The notes below the pieces were generated by a model. That model did not search any database. It was not told the DNA's origin and saw only the letters and a list, made by a program, of their open reading frames with translations. A stretch of 30,728 nucleotides of DNA, taken from NCBI GenBank assembly GCA_015680685.1, contig MNCI01014278.1, positions 14,613-45,340 on the forward strand, in the 5' to 3' direction. Numbering within the stretch: position 1 is the first letter of the stretch; each line of letters begins with the position of its first letter. Shown here one piece after another: positions 1 through 11,984 of the stretch. The translations under genes were made by a program, and so were the position numbers. The stretch is from Gnetum montanum. Its lineage: Eukaryota > Streptophyta > Gnetopsida > Gnetales > Gnetaceae.

Positions 1-560
1 TTTTTCTCCTATGCTATCGAGGTGAAGGGTTGAGAAACTAACTAACTCTAACTAATGACTAAGTCTAAATTAACTAGTGTCAACATCCATTCCCACTTAC
101 CGTACACACCCTAAACTATGCAACCGCGGCTACCAAATGCTAATCGTTACTGGGATCACCACGTGTAACGCATGTGCTTGAAGTGGTTATACTGAGGCAC
201 TTAACTAGCCTAAGAATAATGAGCATCCATTCCTTGACTAGCCGTACACATCCTTAGATGCTCGTAATCAAGTCGTACTCATTCTGCATTCTAGGAGTTG
301 AGGGTGAGAGAATCTAATCGCGATGAGCAGTTGATTTCTTAATTAGCCGTACACATCTGTAAATGCTTATAATCAAGTCGTACTTATGTTGTGCTACTAC
401 AGGGTAATAAATAATAGGTAGGAAATGATAGGTAATAAATAACTTGTCGTACACAACTTGCGTTCAGGTACAATGTTGCTCGAATAAAGATCCGTTCACT
501 TGGGGACTCCTACTGCAGGCACATGGAAAATATTCTATCTTTGGAGTGATCAATCTACTA
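1..560. repeat. Degenerate short-repeat region with CGTACACA words
   Basis: No coding potential is visible. The word CGTACACA recurs near 101, 242, 344 and 439. A longer unit, 'TAGCCGTACACATC' followed about 20 bases on by 'TAATCAAGTCGTACT', appears at about 237-282 and again at about 342-382 with a few differences. The spacing (about 100-145 bases) is irregular, so this is a decayed tandem or clustered repeat. It could be part of an LTR or leader that starts upstream of the window; there is a TATTTATAG word near 612, but no boundary can be set. Confidence 0.5.
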
Positions 561-718
561 GAGTTTCCCTACTTCTAACCTAGGATGGGAAATAATGGGA
601 GTGCCACCTCTTATTTATAGATTTGGTGGCGGACCATAATATCGTGTACGCAACATCGCAAGGGACGATGCGATATCGCGGCTCATGCGAATCACGTCTC
701 ATCAACATTGATCTATCC

Positions 719-3322
719 ATGAAGCTCAGGAGGCAACCACAACAGTGATTGAATCCAAAATTAAAGCAAGTTGTCAAAGAGGAGATTGAGTGGCTCCTCA
801 AGGTAGGGTTCATCTATCCCATTTCAAATAGCGAGTGGGTTAGCCCACTTGTCATAGTACCAAAGAGAGGTGAAAATGGTAGGTTTGTATTGACTTCATG
901 CTATTGAACATGGCAATACATTTTTCATTATCATTTTTTGATTAGGTGTTAGAAACCATTTCTGGGCATTGCTATTATAATTTTCTAGATGGTTATAGTG
1001 GCTATTATCAAATCCAAATTGCACTAGAAGATTAGGCCAAAATAACATTCACAAGTTGTTGGGGGACCTTTACATATCACAAGATGCCTTTTGATCTATG
1101 TAATGCTTCTACCACTTTCCAATGCCTAGTCTTAACAATCTTTCAATAACTAATAGATAGCAAAGTGAAAGTCTTCATGGATGACTTCTCCACTTATGGT
1201 GCTACATTTGAGCAAGCCTTGGACTACCTTGAGTGAGCACTAAAAAGATGTGTGGATATAAATCTATGGCTCAATTGGCAAAAGAGCCATCTCATGGTAT
1301 AAGAGGGCATTGTATTATGACATCAAATTTTACAAGAAGGGATTGAGGTAGATCCTAAAAAGATAAGGGTCATTCAAGGAAACATCTATCAACCAGAAAT
1401 TTTTAAAGATGTTCAGTCATTCCTTGGATACATTGGTTACCACCAACGATTCATAGAGAATTTCTTTAAGATCACCAAATTGTTGGGTGAGCTGAAAAAG
1501 AAAGATGCTCCTTTCATTTGGACCAGGGAATGTGAAAATACATTCTAGAGCCTTAAACAAAAGCTCATAGAGACTCTAATTTTATGAGCACGTGATTGAT
1601 TGAAAAAATTCCATATCATGATAGATGCACCTAACTATGCCTTGGGAGCTGTGCTTATGTAATTGGACAATAAGAAACATCCATATTACATCCACTGCAT
1701 AAGTCAAAGCATTGTGGATGCATAACTGAATTGCACCACCATGGAGAAAGAACTGATGGTAGTGGTGTATGATCTTGAAAATTTCAGGCACTATGTGCTT
1801 GGATATAAAGTGTTCATACACATTGATCACAATGCCACCTGCTTCCTCATGAATAAACCAATGGTAGGCCCTCGTGTCATATAGTGGCTAGTGATCTTGC
1901 AGAAATTCAATCTTACAATGGTATATTGAAGCGTAACTAAGAATGTGGTCATTGACCACTTGTCTTGATTATGATGGGATAAAAAATAGAAGGAAATCCT
2001 ATTATCTAATCTATTTCCTAATAAACTCCTCTTTTTTACTATAATAAATGAACACATGCCCATAAAACAAAAATGGTATGATGACATCCTCACTTATCTT
2101 CTCACTCAAGAGATGCCACAAGATCTAGACCACAGAAAGAAACAAAAATTTCTTCACCAAGCTAAGCACTTTATGGAAATCAATGAACACCTTTACAAGG
2201 TGTGTATAGATGGCCTAGTTCGTTGGTATGTCCCTAATGTATACCAATTGCATGTTTTCCAAGATGCTCATGAAGGCCTTTGTAAAGGCCACTATTCTAG
2301 GAGATGCATAGCCATAAAAATCTTGATGGTAGGATTCTATTGGCCCATAATCTTTAGAAATGCCCATCAATTTGTTCAATCCTATGAGCACCGTCAATGA
2401 GATGGTGGGAAAACCTCATGAATGGAGAATCCTAAATAGTGGATTCAACCATTGGAGCCCTTTGACATATGGGGCATTGACTTCATGGGTTTCATCACAC
2501 CCATGTCCAACAAGAAGGCATATATAATTTTCACCATTAACTACTATACCCATGGGCAGAAGTAGTAGCCATCACTAACTATACATCATCCATTGCTACT
2601 TGATTTGTACAAAAAAATGTTGTAAATATGTTTGGGATGCCATATGCACTAATTTTTGACAATGGAACTCATTTTACAAGTGCCACTTTTTGGAAACTCA
2701 TGCAACACTTGTGGGTTGAACATAAATTAAAAACACCCTATCATCCCTAAGCCAACAATTAAGCTACGATGACTAATAGGGAGATTATAAAGATTCTAAC
2801 AAGAACTATTAGCAAGTATAGGAGAGATTGGAACACAAAACTCAATGATGACGTTTAGGCCTACCACTCAACATGAAAACTTCCTATTGGGTACTCTCCC
2901 TATGAGTTAGTGTATGAAAATATTTTAATGCTTCCAATTCAATCCAAGCTCTGTACACTTTGAATAGCCCGTGACTTGGATCTTGACCTAAGTTTGGCAC
3001 AAAAAGAAAGATTGATCAACCTAAATGTGCTAAACAAAAATTGATTGGTAGCCCTATCTTTGAATGAAGTGCATAAGGCATTCAATAAAAATTGACATGA
3101 CCTTAGAATATGAAAAGTGAAATTTCAACTAGGAGATAAGGTTTTGTAGTAAAATCCCACACACGTACCTCAAAAAAATAAATTCCAAACATTGTGGGAA
3201 GGACCTTATATAATTAATAAAACCTTTCTTTCTGTGGCCATGATCATATACAAACTGAGAGCCCATATAAAAAGTAGTTGGTCAACATCCAACAGATTAA
3301 GCCTTTCCATGAGCCCAAGTAA
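719..3322 (+). pseudogene. Ty3/gypsy pol relic: reverse transcriptase, RNase H, integrase
   Basis: This is the decayed pol of a Ty3/gypsy LTR retrotransposon, read in order across several frames. The RT starts near 719 with a basic stretch ending in LNPKLKQVVKEEIEWLL, then NFLDGYSGYYQIQIA (about 979-1023) and the catalytic box FMDD at 1174-1185. RNase H follows with a DA motif near 1621 and TMEKEL near 1741, ending in IDHLS. The integrase zinc finger (about 2245-2400) keeps both His, but its Cys pair reads as Tyr and His. The integrase core has the first Asp at 2479 (GIDFMG) and the second at 2658 (FDNGTHF). The expected catalytic Glu reads as Thr in the segment after YHP. A WEGPY motif near 3194 and a tail VNIQQIKPFHEPK ending at TAA 3320 close the ORF. 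Many internal stops and at least two frameshifts (about 895 and 2550) show that it is dead. Gag and protease are absent from the window. The order RT-RH-IN is known for Ty3/gypsy. An Athila-like placement is inferred from the long 3' ORF downstream. Confidence 0.93.
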
Positions 3323-4960
3323 GCTAGTGCAACAAATACCTCAATCGATGGACAACCATGCTCAATTTTCCAGATCTCCTCCTTCCAACTTAGTCATGGG
3401 GAAGATGGCCATCCATGCTAATCATATACGTGTCTCCTTAGTTTTTGTATTTTTTGTTTTACACATTTTTTATTTTGCAAATTATTTATTTTTACTCCTC
3501 TTTGATATTTTATAACTTTTTCATATTTTTACATCATTTTTGTTTTATACCATCATTAGTACATTTGAATCTTTCTTGAATATTTTACACTTTATTATAT
3601 ATTTTACTTTATTTTTAGTGTGATTTTCTAACTTTTGTTAATAAACATGCTTTGTGCCAATAGGACATAGTGGTGTTGCAGCTATTACTAATAGTGGTTT
3701 GTGCTTATGTTTTGTTTGTTGGTTTCTGGTTTCTATTTTTGAATTTTTGTATCAATGGCTAAGTCATGGTTTCTTTTTCATGAAACAAGTAGTGAGTCCA
3801 TGACATCCACCCATCCATAAAATCTATGGCTCTCCTTGTTTTGGAAGTTTGAGGTCCCTTTTGATTAAATAAACTTTTAATAAATTTGTGACCTTGGTAG
3901 TTTCCAAAATTGGGAAGGATTCAAAGGTTTGCATAGGGTATGACTTCAAGGGGACTCAATACTCTTTGTACTCTTCTACTTGCTCGTGTGCATGAGTGTT
4001 TTAATAGACTCCTTACCATTTTGTGTCAACCAATAATAGGAAGTTGAATAAAGTCTTTGCATGGTGTGGTTCTCATCCAAAAAGAAAAAACACAAGAAAA
4101 AAATAAAAAATAACATTATGGAAATTCAAAGCACATCCCTTAGACAAATAAATGGGCTACAAGCACTAGTTATGAGACTAGAAAGACATGTTACCCATGC
4201 TTGAAGGTCCCCTCTAACTAAGGCCCTCTCTCACTTCCTACTTCTATTTTCTTCTCTTTATAGAATAGTGGTTGTTCTGTGGAAGCACTCTTATGTCTTG
4301 AGGGGATGGATTGATCTTGAAGTGGCTATGTAAAGTCACTGAAAGAGGTTGGTTTTGGTTTGGGCTAAGGATGGATCTTCTCAAGTCATTTTAAACACAA
4401 AACTCCAAAAGGGACTTCTTATGACCCCAATTTAGAATTTCATTCCACCTTCTTCATCATCCATCTATGATGTCCATAACTCACCTCATTGCTAGTGTCC
4501 ATGTTCTTGATTCAGTGTCTTGGTCTAATGTACTTGAATTCTTAGGTAGAATCTTCTAGGATTTGGTCCTTCGCTTCCATTGACCATTAATCACCTATGG
4601 AGCCCACAAACTCCTTAGGTTGAGGTTATGCAAAGGAAAACAAGGCATGTGTCTACTATGGGATGGGTTCATTAAACACCTTATGCGTAGGCATTCTTAC
4701 AATCAAAATCTTTTGCACACCCATATTTTGCATCAAACCATATGCTCCTTTATATATTTTGTTTAATAAATACATTCTTGATCAAAGTTTTGAATTTTTG
4801 AGCTTTTAAAGAATCTCTTCAATGATTTCATCATATTCTTGGCTTTTTTGGAACTCCATGGACCCCAAATTCATTGAAAAATTCCATGTATTTTTTAAGA
4901 TATTCAAAGTTGAAAATTTTCCTATGGGCTCCATATAGATGGCACCATCAATGGAGCAAA
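3323..4960. other. Spacer between pol and 3' ORF, no gene seen
   Basis: This 1.6 kb is T-rich near 3430-3650 and otherwise mixed. No frame longer than about 60 codons matches anything I recognise. It sits between the gypsy pol and the 3' ORF and is most simply the non-coding spacer of the same element. An 86-codon frame on the - strand at 4806-5066 has no recognisable motif and is probably chance. Confidence 0.5.
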
Positions 4961-4986
4961 CATGTATACAAGGCCTTGTATACATG
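4961..4986. repeat. Perfect 26-bp palindrome
   Basis: The arm CATGTATACAAGG is followed immediately by its exact reverse complement with no spacer (centre GG|CC). Flanking bases do not extend the match. Direct copies of 'CATCAATG' lie on both sides (about 4947 and 4991). The palindrome is in the non-coding spacer of the gypsy element. Its role is unknown; it could form a cruciform or mark a deletion or inversion point. Confidence 0.9.
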
Positions 4987-5467
4987 AACCCATCAATGTA
5001 GTTGAAAAATAGTATAAATATGTATGACCCCACTTTAAAATTTTCACATTTTTTCACAAATTCCAAGGGAATTTTTAAAATTTTGAAAGCCTAGAACCTT
5101 CTAAAGATCATAACTTCCTAACCATTTATTCAAATCACTCCATTCTTCAACCCTGTAGCTACTGGAGGTAAGCTCTTCAGCATGGAGGCCAAAATGTGCC
5201 ATTTTAAACATAAATGTTTTTGCCACTTTTCTAACTCTTACAAAGGTTTAGCTAATAAATCAACTATTAAATACCAAATTACAAGAGTTAAACCTTTCCA
5301 ACAAGCTCCAGTGACATTTACAATAAATAATTAATCAAATAATAATAAAATAATCAATCTTCCATGGTCCAACCTTACCCAAATTATAACTAACTAACAA
5401 GAGAAGGTATTCAAAAATTTAAAGTTACACATTATATCTACTAATCATGGACATGTTATGACTAAAA
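4987..5467. other. AT-rich stretch before the 3' ORF, no gene seen
   Basis: No coding region, RNA gene or clear repeat is visible. It leads directly to the ATG of the 3' ORF relic at 5468. Confidence 0.5.
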
Positions 5468-8308
5468 ATGGCACCAAAAGGCAAACACATGTAGGAACCA
5501 GGACTGTCTCAACCAAGGGAGAAATGGCTTAGAATAAGAAGTAGCCAAGAACAAGCCCAGGAAGAACCACTTGCAATCCATTCCATAGGTCCTCTTAGGG
5601 AAGAGGCTAAGGTGGAATCTATTTGTCATTTTCTAGAACTAGCAACAACAACAAAACATTCCCACTAGGATGATGCCCCGCTCAACAAAAGAACCTCAAG
5701 GTGATCATAATAGAAGCATGCATGAATCAAATTAGATCAAGGAAGGTCCTAAAAAAAATTCTCTAGGAGTTAAACTTTAGTCCTTTCCTAGAGCAAGCAC
5801 CTAAAGAAGTACATGACCAACTGAAGACTTCTCCCATGTGGCCAATCATCACTTCCACTAGGTAGTGGTATATGGGAGAGACATTCTTATTCTAGAACAA
5901 CAAATAGGACACTTCAACAACCAAAATCAGGGACATCTCAGTGTCCTATTCAATGTAGGCCCTTGTTAAAGTGCTTGGGTTGCCAGAAATTGGAATGAAT
6001 CTCTTTGAGATTCCAATGCAGTTGGACCCTAGCATTAAGAAAGAACGAATGTGATAGTGCTATGGTATTAATCACAAGGAGTTTGGTGTGCTGACACTGG
6101 TAGAAAGAATTCACTACAAGATTGTAGCCTTCCACCTCAATCCCATGATGAGGCCAAGAAAAATCCTTGCCTTTTCTCCCCATGCATGTGCTACTCTAAG
6201 TGGGAGATTTCCTATCAACCTTCTATAAATGATCTATCTAGAGATGGAGAAGTGCTTTAAAGAAAATGAACATGAAAGGAAGGCACTCCACTTCCCATGC
6301 CTCATCAAAAAGCTCTATCCATTATAGAAATGATGCTATCAAGCATACCCCAATCACTAATTGGATGGAAATGATGAAGGATAAGATGCTTGCAACAATC
6401 ATTTAAGAAGAGGAGCAGTAGCCACCACCTCCACCTACCACTCAAACAACTATGCTGAACATTGCTCTTAAGAAAATAAGAATACTGAGAATGGATCTTG
6501 AGCTAACAAGAGTAATGAGCAACCCTGATTGGCAAAGACCCATTTGTGTACTAGCTAGCAATGAGTCACCTAAATGAGGTGGCCTGAGCAATTAGCCTAA
6601 TGGATGGAGGTGGATCCATTTTCTCAGCCCAAAGAATGCAGTTGTCCATGAGATTAGATCCTAGTAGTAGATAGGTCATAGTATCTCTCATAGAATAGCA
6701 GCCACTCCTAGAAATTTCTTCAAATGTCATGATCTTCTTGATTCACTTGGAGGAAGGCGAAGGAATAATAGTATTGGTGATGGAACACCAAGGATAGGAG
6801 ACAACAATAGAGGTGATTGCTAACAGAATATCCAAAATCCTCAATGCACCTATGATTTTTCTACTAGATGTCACTACGCTTAAAGATGTGCATATTTCTG
6901 TAGGGATCATAAGTAGTAGAATAAGTGTAGCACAACATAAAGAACTGCTAGACTAACTAATGGAAATCGAGAAATCACTTCTAGATGTCTTTGATCTTCT
7001 AGATAATATTACTACAACCTAGTTAGAGTTGCTAGAGGCAAGAAGCAAAAACATTATCTTGGAGGTACAATGCAAAATAGCCAAGGAGTTGAATGAATGC
7101 CTAGTTGCTAAAGTTGCTGAATTAAGAGTCCAAATTACCAAGCTTGCATTTCTCAACCTAGCATTGATAAATGATGAAGATCTTGAATAGCTTCACACCA
7201 AACTAAAAGGGGTTGAGGGTGTGATGGAAATGTCAATGTTCTACCAATCCTTGGTAGAGGCTACACATCATAAAATTTAGAAGGCCTTGGATTAGACTTG
7301 CCATGAGAATGTACAACAGACCACAGAGAACCATCACTTGTGAAATGTTGATGAGCATAAATAGCAATTAACCAAATTTATCCATCAACAGTAGGAGCAA
7401 TTGGCTAGAGAAAACATAAAGCTAAGGACATTGGCAGCTAAAAAAAGAAACTTCTTCATGGAGAAGGTCCATGCCCTTCACTAGAAGACTACAATCGAGG
7501 TAGTCACCTAGAAATTAGAGGCTCTCAAATTTAAGAGAGTCAAAGATCATTACAGAGATTAGCTTGATCTACAGAAAGAAGTGAATAAAAAGCACATCCA
7601 ATTGATGAAGGAAAAAGTAAATGAAACCCTCTAGTAACTCTAGCAAGGAAGAGAAATTTGGCAGCCTATAATTTATGGGATAGATGCTTATAACAAGGTA
7701 GAAATCTTACATGAAGGAGTTGAAAATTGAGGAGATGACAAAATACATGAAGCTTGTCAATCTCTGATATGAAAATCTAGCGATGTTGATTGGTGGATAG
7801 CCATGGTCAAAACTAGAGAAGTAGGTGACGAACTTGTACTTGTTATACGAAGCTGAGTTCAAGCATTACAAAGACACCAAGTAAAAGCTTGCGGTGGTAA
7901 ACATTGAACTTGAAGCTCTCAAGGACAAATACAATGACCAAAGATTTACCATCGAGAACCTAGCTAGAAGGATGAATGACTACCAGGAGTTATAGAATGT
8001 AGTAAAGGCATTTGGTATCAAATGCAAACAGTTCACTTCCTAGTTTCTTAATGTTAAGGTGTTATTCCTAGTAATGCCTTGTCCATGGGATATCCCTCAT
8101 TCTAGCCCACCTTGGCAATGCCATGTAAATTTTGAATGATCCTTGAAGTAAGGAGGAGAAGATAAAGGCATTATTGAATGCCTTCCTCCTTTCATCGAAG
8201 GTTGTAGTTGCAGTAGAATAACCATAGCCACCTTAGCCACCGCACATGCCTGAAGTCAGTGAAGGTCCTTCAGAATCTTAGGAGCCTCTATCGCCTGGGA
8301 CTATCTAA
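5468..8308 (+). pseudogene. Long 3' ORF relic of the gypsy element, coiled-coil rich
   Basis: This is a decayed ORF of about 940 codons downstream of pol. The ATG at 5468 (MAPKGKHM...) and the final TAA at 8306 are in the same frame, but internal frameshifts are present (6960 is in another frame). A globular part reads near 5958-6340 (ALVKVLGLPEIGMNLFEIP, then GRFPINLL and YLEMEKCFKENEHERKALHF). It resembles a domain found in plant transposon-encoded proteins of unknown function, but this is tentative. From about 6960 to 8050 the product is rich in Lys, Glu and Leu with heptad-like spacing (for example KELNECLVAKVAELRVQITK), typical of a long coiled coil. The C-terminus is Pro/Glu/Ser rich, with stops at CAG/CAA-like positions (E*P*PP*PPHMPEVSEGPSES). 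No signal peptide or membrane segment is seen. In Athila-type elements this position is occupied by an env-like ORF; here it looks soluble. A homologous C-terminal piece occurs at 17234-17326. Confidence 0.75.
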
Positions 8309-8543
8309 TTTTTTTCACCACGCTTATGCCATTAGTGGTTGTGTTATCCAACTTTGAGTATTCATGTCATGTTATTCAATTTTTTATCATGAACATCACA
8401 ATTTTTGTAATGTGTTGATTTGTACACTTAAGCACTTAGTTTTGTCAAGTTCATTTGTTATGTCAAGAGTCAATCAATAATCCCATACCTTTCCAATTTT
8501 GTAAAGGAACTCAAGGATAAGTTTGCATTTAGTCATGGGGATA
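8309..8543. other. 3' untranslated stretch before the LTR-like block
   Basis: Non-coding, T-rich, with TTTTTGTAATG near 8403. It ends in a short purine run ATGGGGA at 8535-8541, next to a TG that could start the LTR. The purine run is weak evidence for a polypurine tract. Confidence 0.4.
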
Positions 8544-9335
8544 TGATGAATGTCAAAGTATCGCATTGATAAACCTCCATTAATGTGGCCTTATTGATGG
8601 ATCCCCGTTGATGGGATGGGACTACATTGACATAGCATTTGCTACATCTATGATGCCCCATCGATGTAGCCCAACAATAAAAACTATAAATACGAGCTCA
8701 CAGGCATGTTTATGGAATTCAAGTCATAGTTGTAGTAGAGCTCTTGCAATTTTTCTATTTGAAAGTTAGAATATTTCTTTGAGTGCCCATAGTAGGAGTC
8801 AGAAAGTGTATGAATCTTTATTGATGTACTATTGTACCTGAACCACACCAATGTGAATGACAATAAATATGATCCTTTTCATTAAACCTTGTAGCACTTG
8901 GATTAGATTAATGATTTATTTTTGCATTTATTATTTTCATTAATTATGCAAGTAATTAAGCTAAATTAGACTTTAAGCAATTAGTTGATTAATTAAGCTA
9001 AATAGATTAAACACATAAGTATGACTGCTTCGAGTGTAAACACATATTTACTTGGTAATCCTAGTAGCATTATTGCTTGGTTTGCCTAGTGGCATAGTGT
9101 TTGGTAACCCAGTAGTGGATACATGAGTTTAGGAATTGTATACAAAGTGGGACTAAATGCTTATGTTAGGACTAGTTAGAGATTAGTTAAGTAGTTAAAT
9201 TAAATTAGTTATTAAATTACTTCATCTCTTTACTTAAGTACCAAGGAACATAAAACACAAAACAATAAAAATCATATGCCTCGATTACACTTAACCATAC
9301 CTTTGTACATCACAAGTGTAATTAGAAAGATAATG
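8544..9335 (+). repeat. LTR-like block B1 (probable 3' LTR of the gypsy element)
   Basis: The block starts with TG after a purine run, carries a TATA box TATAAATA at 8685-8692, and has an AATAAA at 8863-8868 that could be a polyadenylation signal. A second copy (B2) lies at about 18150-18900. Both share the 14-mer CTTGGTAATCCTAG (9051 and 18579), followed by a matching stretch 'GTTTGCCTAGT-GCATA' and 'AGTAGTGG-TAC'. The TATA-to-14-mer distances are 366 and 338 bases. Position after the 3' ORF, a promoter-like core and a related copy all fit an LTR. The right boundary is only estimated, from where similarity to B2 fades. Confidence 0.6.
8685..8692 (+). promoter_or_regulatory. TATA box in LTR-like block B1
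   Basis: TATAAATA in an otherwise mixed-composition context. The related block B2 has the same octamer at 18241-18248. Confidence 0.55.
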
Positions 9336-10013
9336 AATGAAAGTTAGGGCAAGGTTCACTTCCTAGAAAACTAGTGTACTAAAGACATAGAGTTCGTGGA
9401 ATTTGACCAGATCACACGTGAACACTTCGTGATTCATATGGTTGGGTGTAGGGACACCTCATCACTCATCATTAGGCTATTGATCAAATGGTATCATAAA
9501 TGTAGTGGATACATGTATTTATATAGGCATTTATTATCTCTACATCAATGCAACAACATTAACATAGCTTGCCATGCATCGATGCACTAGACTATGGATA
9601 TTTAACAAGATAGAGAAAATGCAAAAGTAAAGCAAAAAGATCTTTATTAATAAGGAAATTGGAAAGTTAATGAGTGTATTTGGATCATGCTCTAAGGATT
9701 TCTATAGTTATCTACTTTTACATGTATTCTTTAGAGGCAATATAAATTTACTATCATGGTTAGGTCTACATCCAACTAGAAGGAATGATCAAGTCCATTG
9801 ATGTCCCTCTTCATCTAGCTCTTCTTAATCATCATTCTTAACTTTACAACTCTATGCTAGCATGATCCCAAAGTTACTAATATAAATATCTTAGGTTAAA
9901 CTCTAAAGATTTCTTTAAGAGATGTACTTGTAACTATAGTGTACCCTTTTATTAAGGATCATTTTATAATATCTATGGCACTTCTCAAAAAGGACATCAT
10001 TTAAAAATGAAGA
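9336..10013. other. AT-rich debris, no gene seen
   Basis: Non-coding by eye. A 64-codon frame at 9396-9590 has no recognisable motif and no neighbours to support it. Confidence 0.5.
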
Positions 10014-10268
10014 TGTTACACTATTAGATTATTGGTTTTTCTTATTTGCTCTTTTTTTCACTTTTTAAACTATTTTTAGTATTTTTATTATTTTCTAATT
10101 TTTAAGCATTGCAAATTAAAAATATAATGTTTATAATTTTGAAAAATATGATCATTTATTTTAAAATTTTTTTTTATTCTTATGTGTTTTAAAAAACATA
10201 AGTAAACATGTTTGTTTTAAAAACAAGATATAACAAATTCAAAAAAGTATTTGTTAATTTAATTAATA
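10014..10268 (+). repeat. Inverted-repeat arm C1
   Basis: The sequence from TGTTACACTATTAG at 10014 to GTATTTGTTAATTTAA near 10260 matches the reverse complement of about 21780-22040. The best stretch is 'TTAGATTATTGGTTTTTCTT' here, present exactly in reverse complement near 22022-22041. Similar blocks continue through TATGATCA-TTTATTTT and AAAGTATTTGTTAA. The arms are about 11.8 kb apart. They probably represent two copies of one AT-rich dispersed repeat in opposite orientation; a TGTTA start would suit an LTR edge. Confidence 0.7.
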
Positions 10269-11984
10269 GTTAATAATATTTCTAATTTTCAAAGCTATAG
10301 TTAGTTTTATAATCTAATATTTTTTTATGCTTCTATATTTTCTAAGGTTGTCTAGAGGGTTTTCTAAGACTATGTAGAGGATCTAGTGCTTTACAAATGA
10401 TAGAAGGCTTTGTAGAGGACCTTTCCAGTAGGGTTTTCTTAGGAGGCATTTGCTTCTTCATTGAGGACTAGAAGAGTGGTTTTTGCTACATAACTTCATT
10501 GAAGATATGACATTAGTTATGAAGTGTGAACTATGGGAGATTACTATTGAATTAAAATTTTAGAGCTAAATACTTAATTAAAATTTTAGAGATTACTTAA
10601 TTAAAATTTTTATTTGAAAGGAAAAATACTTTTAAAGATAGATAGGAAATGTTTATTCAAAATTAGAAATGATCTCTAAATAAATGCAAGAATAGAAACA
10701 AACATTAGAGAAGCAAAAGATGCTAATGAAAGAATAAATAGTAGTGATGGATCAACAAAATAGTAACATTGAAAATCCTATTTGTACCATGAACATTAGA
10801 GCTATAAGAGATGTTCGATGAACTAGAGGCTATGATAACATAACAACAAATAATAGTAGAATGGATTATAAAGAAAAAAGTAATAAGTAAAACTTTGAAC
10901 ACTAAATCAAATCAAGAAACTATATTTGAGATGATTGTAAAGAAGGAAGTAGTTGTTAAAGCAATTTCTTAATGTGTTGAAGGTTTGTGTAATTTAGTAA
11001 AAGAATTTGAAAAAAAAAGGAAAAGAGCTAAAAATCTTTGATTTGCTAGGGTCCCAAAAAATTCAAATCAAAAATATAATTTAAAAATGTTATTCATGAT
11101 ATTATAACAAAGATAATGCACTGTAACATCTTGCCTAATATAATCTCAAATGCTTATCATGTAGGATTCAAAGGCAATATGCAATTTTATTGTAAAATTT
11201 AGTGATTCAACTACTTGAAGAAAATTTTGGTACAACTATAGAAATTGTAAATACAAAAAAAAGTGGATAAATGAAGATCTCATAAAATAAAATCTTTAGA
11301 AAAATAGAAGAGTTAAAAAAGGTAAATGTAACACGAGTAGAGGGCATGGTTGATTTTCTAAATGTAGAGTATATGATAGTAATTAATGATAGAACATTTT
11401 CAAAATGTGTCTAAACACTTTGCACTATGGATTTTTGGATATAGATGGTGGCATTGCCACTAAAATGACTGCATTATATAATGTTGAATTGTAAAGAAGT
11501 TTGATATTTTTGTATAGTTAAAACATGGGAAGAAGAAGGTTCTAAGAATTTTAATTTACCTAGTTTTAGTATAATAAAAGAAGCAAGTGTTTGATCTCAC
11601 AAATGGGGAAGATCATTAGAAGGATTATCTAGAATCTAAAAAAAAAATCTTTAAAAGGTAATTAAGATGAAAAATATTGATGAATATAAACAATATACTT
11701 GGTTGAAGATTATTTAGATAAAATGTTCTATATTTCTTACTTTTTGTTACTTTCACCCATTAAATGTAACATTATGCACAACTAAGTTTATCAAAAAAAA
11801 AAAATACCCTCACCGATATTTAGGATGAGATATAGCAAAATTTAAATTTAAATGTAAATTTTTTATATGTAATGTGTTTAATGTAATAATTGTTTCTAAG
11901 CAACTTGATATTCTAAAGTAGTAGAATAATCAAGAATGGCTAGATATGTGGGGTAGGGACATCTCTTTTGAGCCCTTGTCATTT
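10269..11984. other. AT-rich debris with a short tandem repeat at 10541-10610
   Basis: A core TTAATTAAAATTTTAGAG-like unit occurs three times at 10541-10610 with about 26-base spacing. The rest reads as stop-filled frames with no domain I recognise. 10600-11300 has many Lys/Asn/Ile codons in all frames, as expected from base composition alone. Confidence 0.5.

Noticed and set aside
4806-5066. An 86-codon - frame
   Set aside because: It spans the palindrome and has no motif or supporting context; chance in AT-rich sequence.
5950-6183. A 77-codon - frame
   Set aside because: It lies opposite the 3' ORF relic, whose + frame reads better and has a homologous copy.
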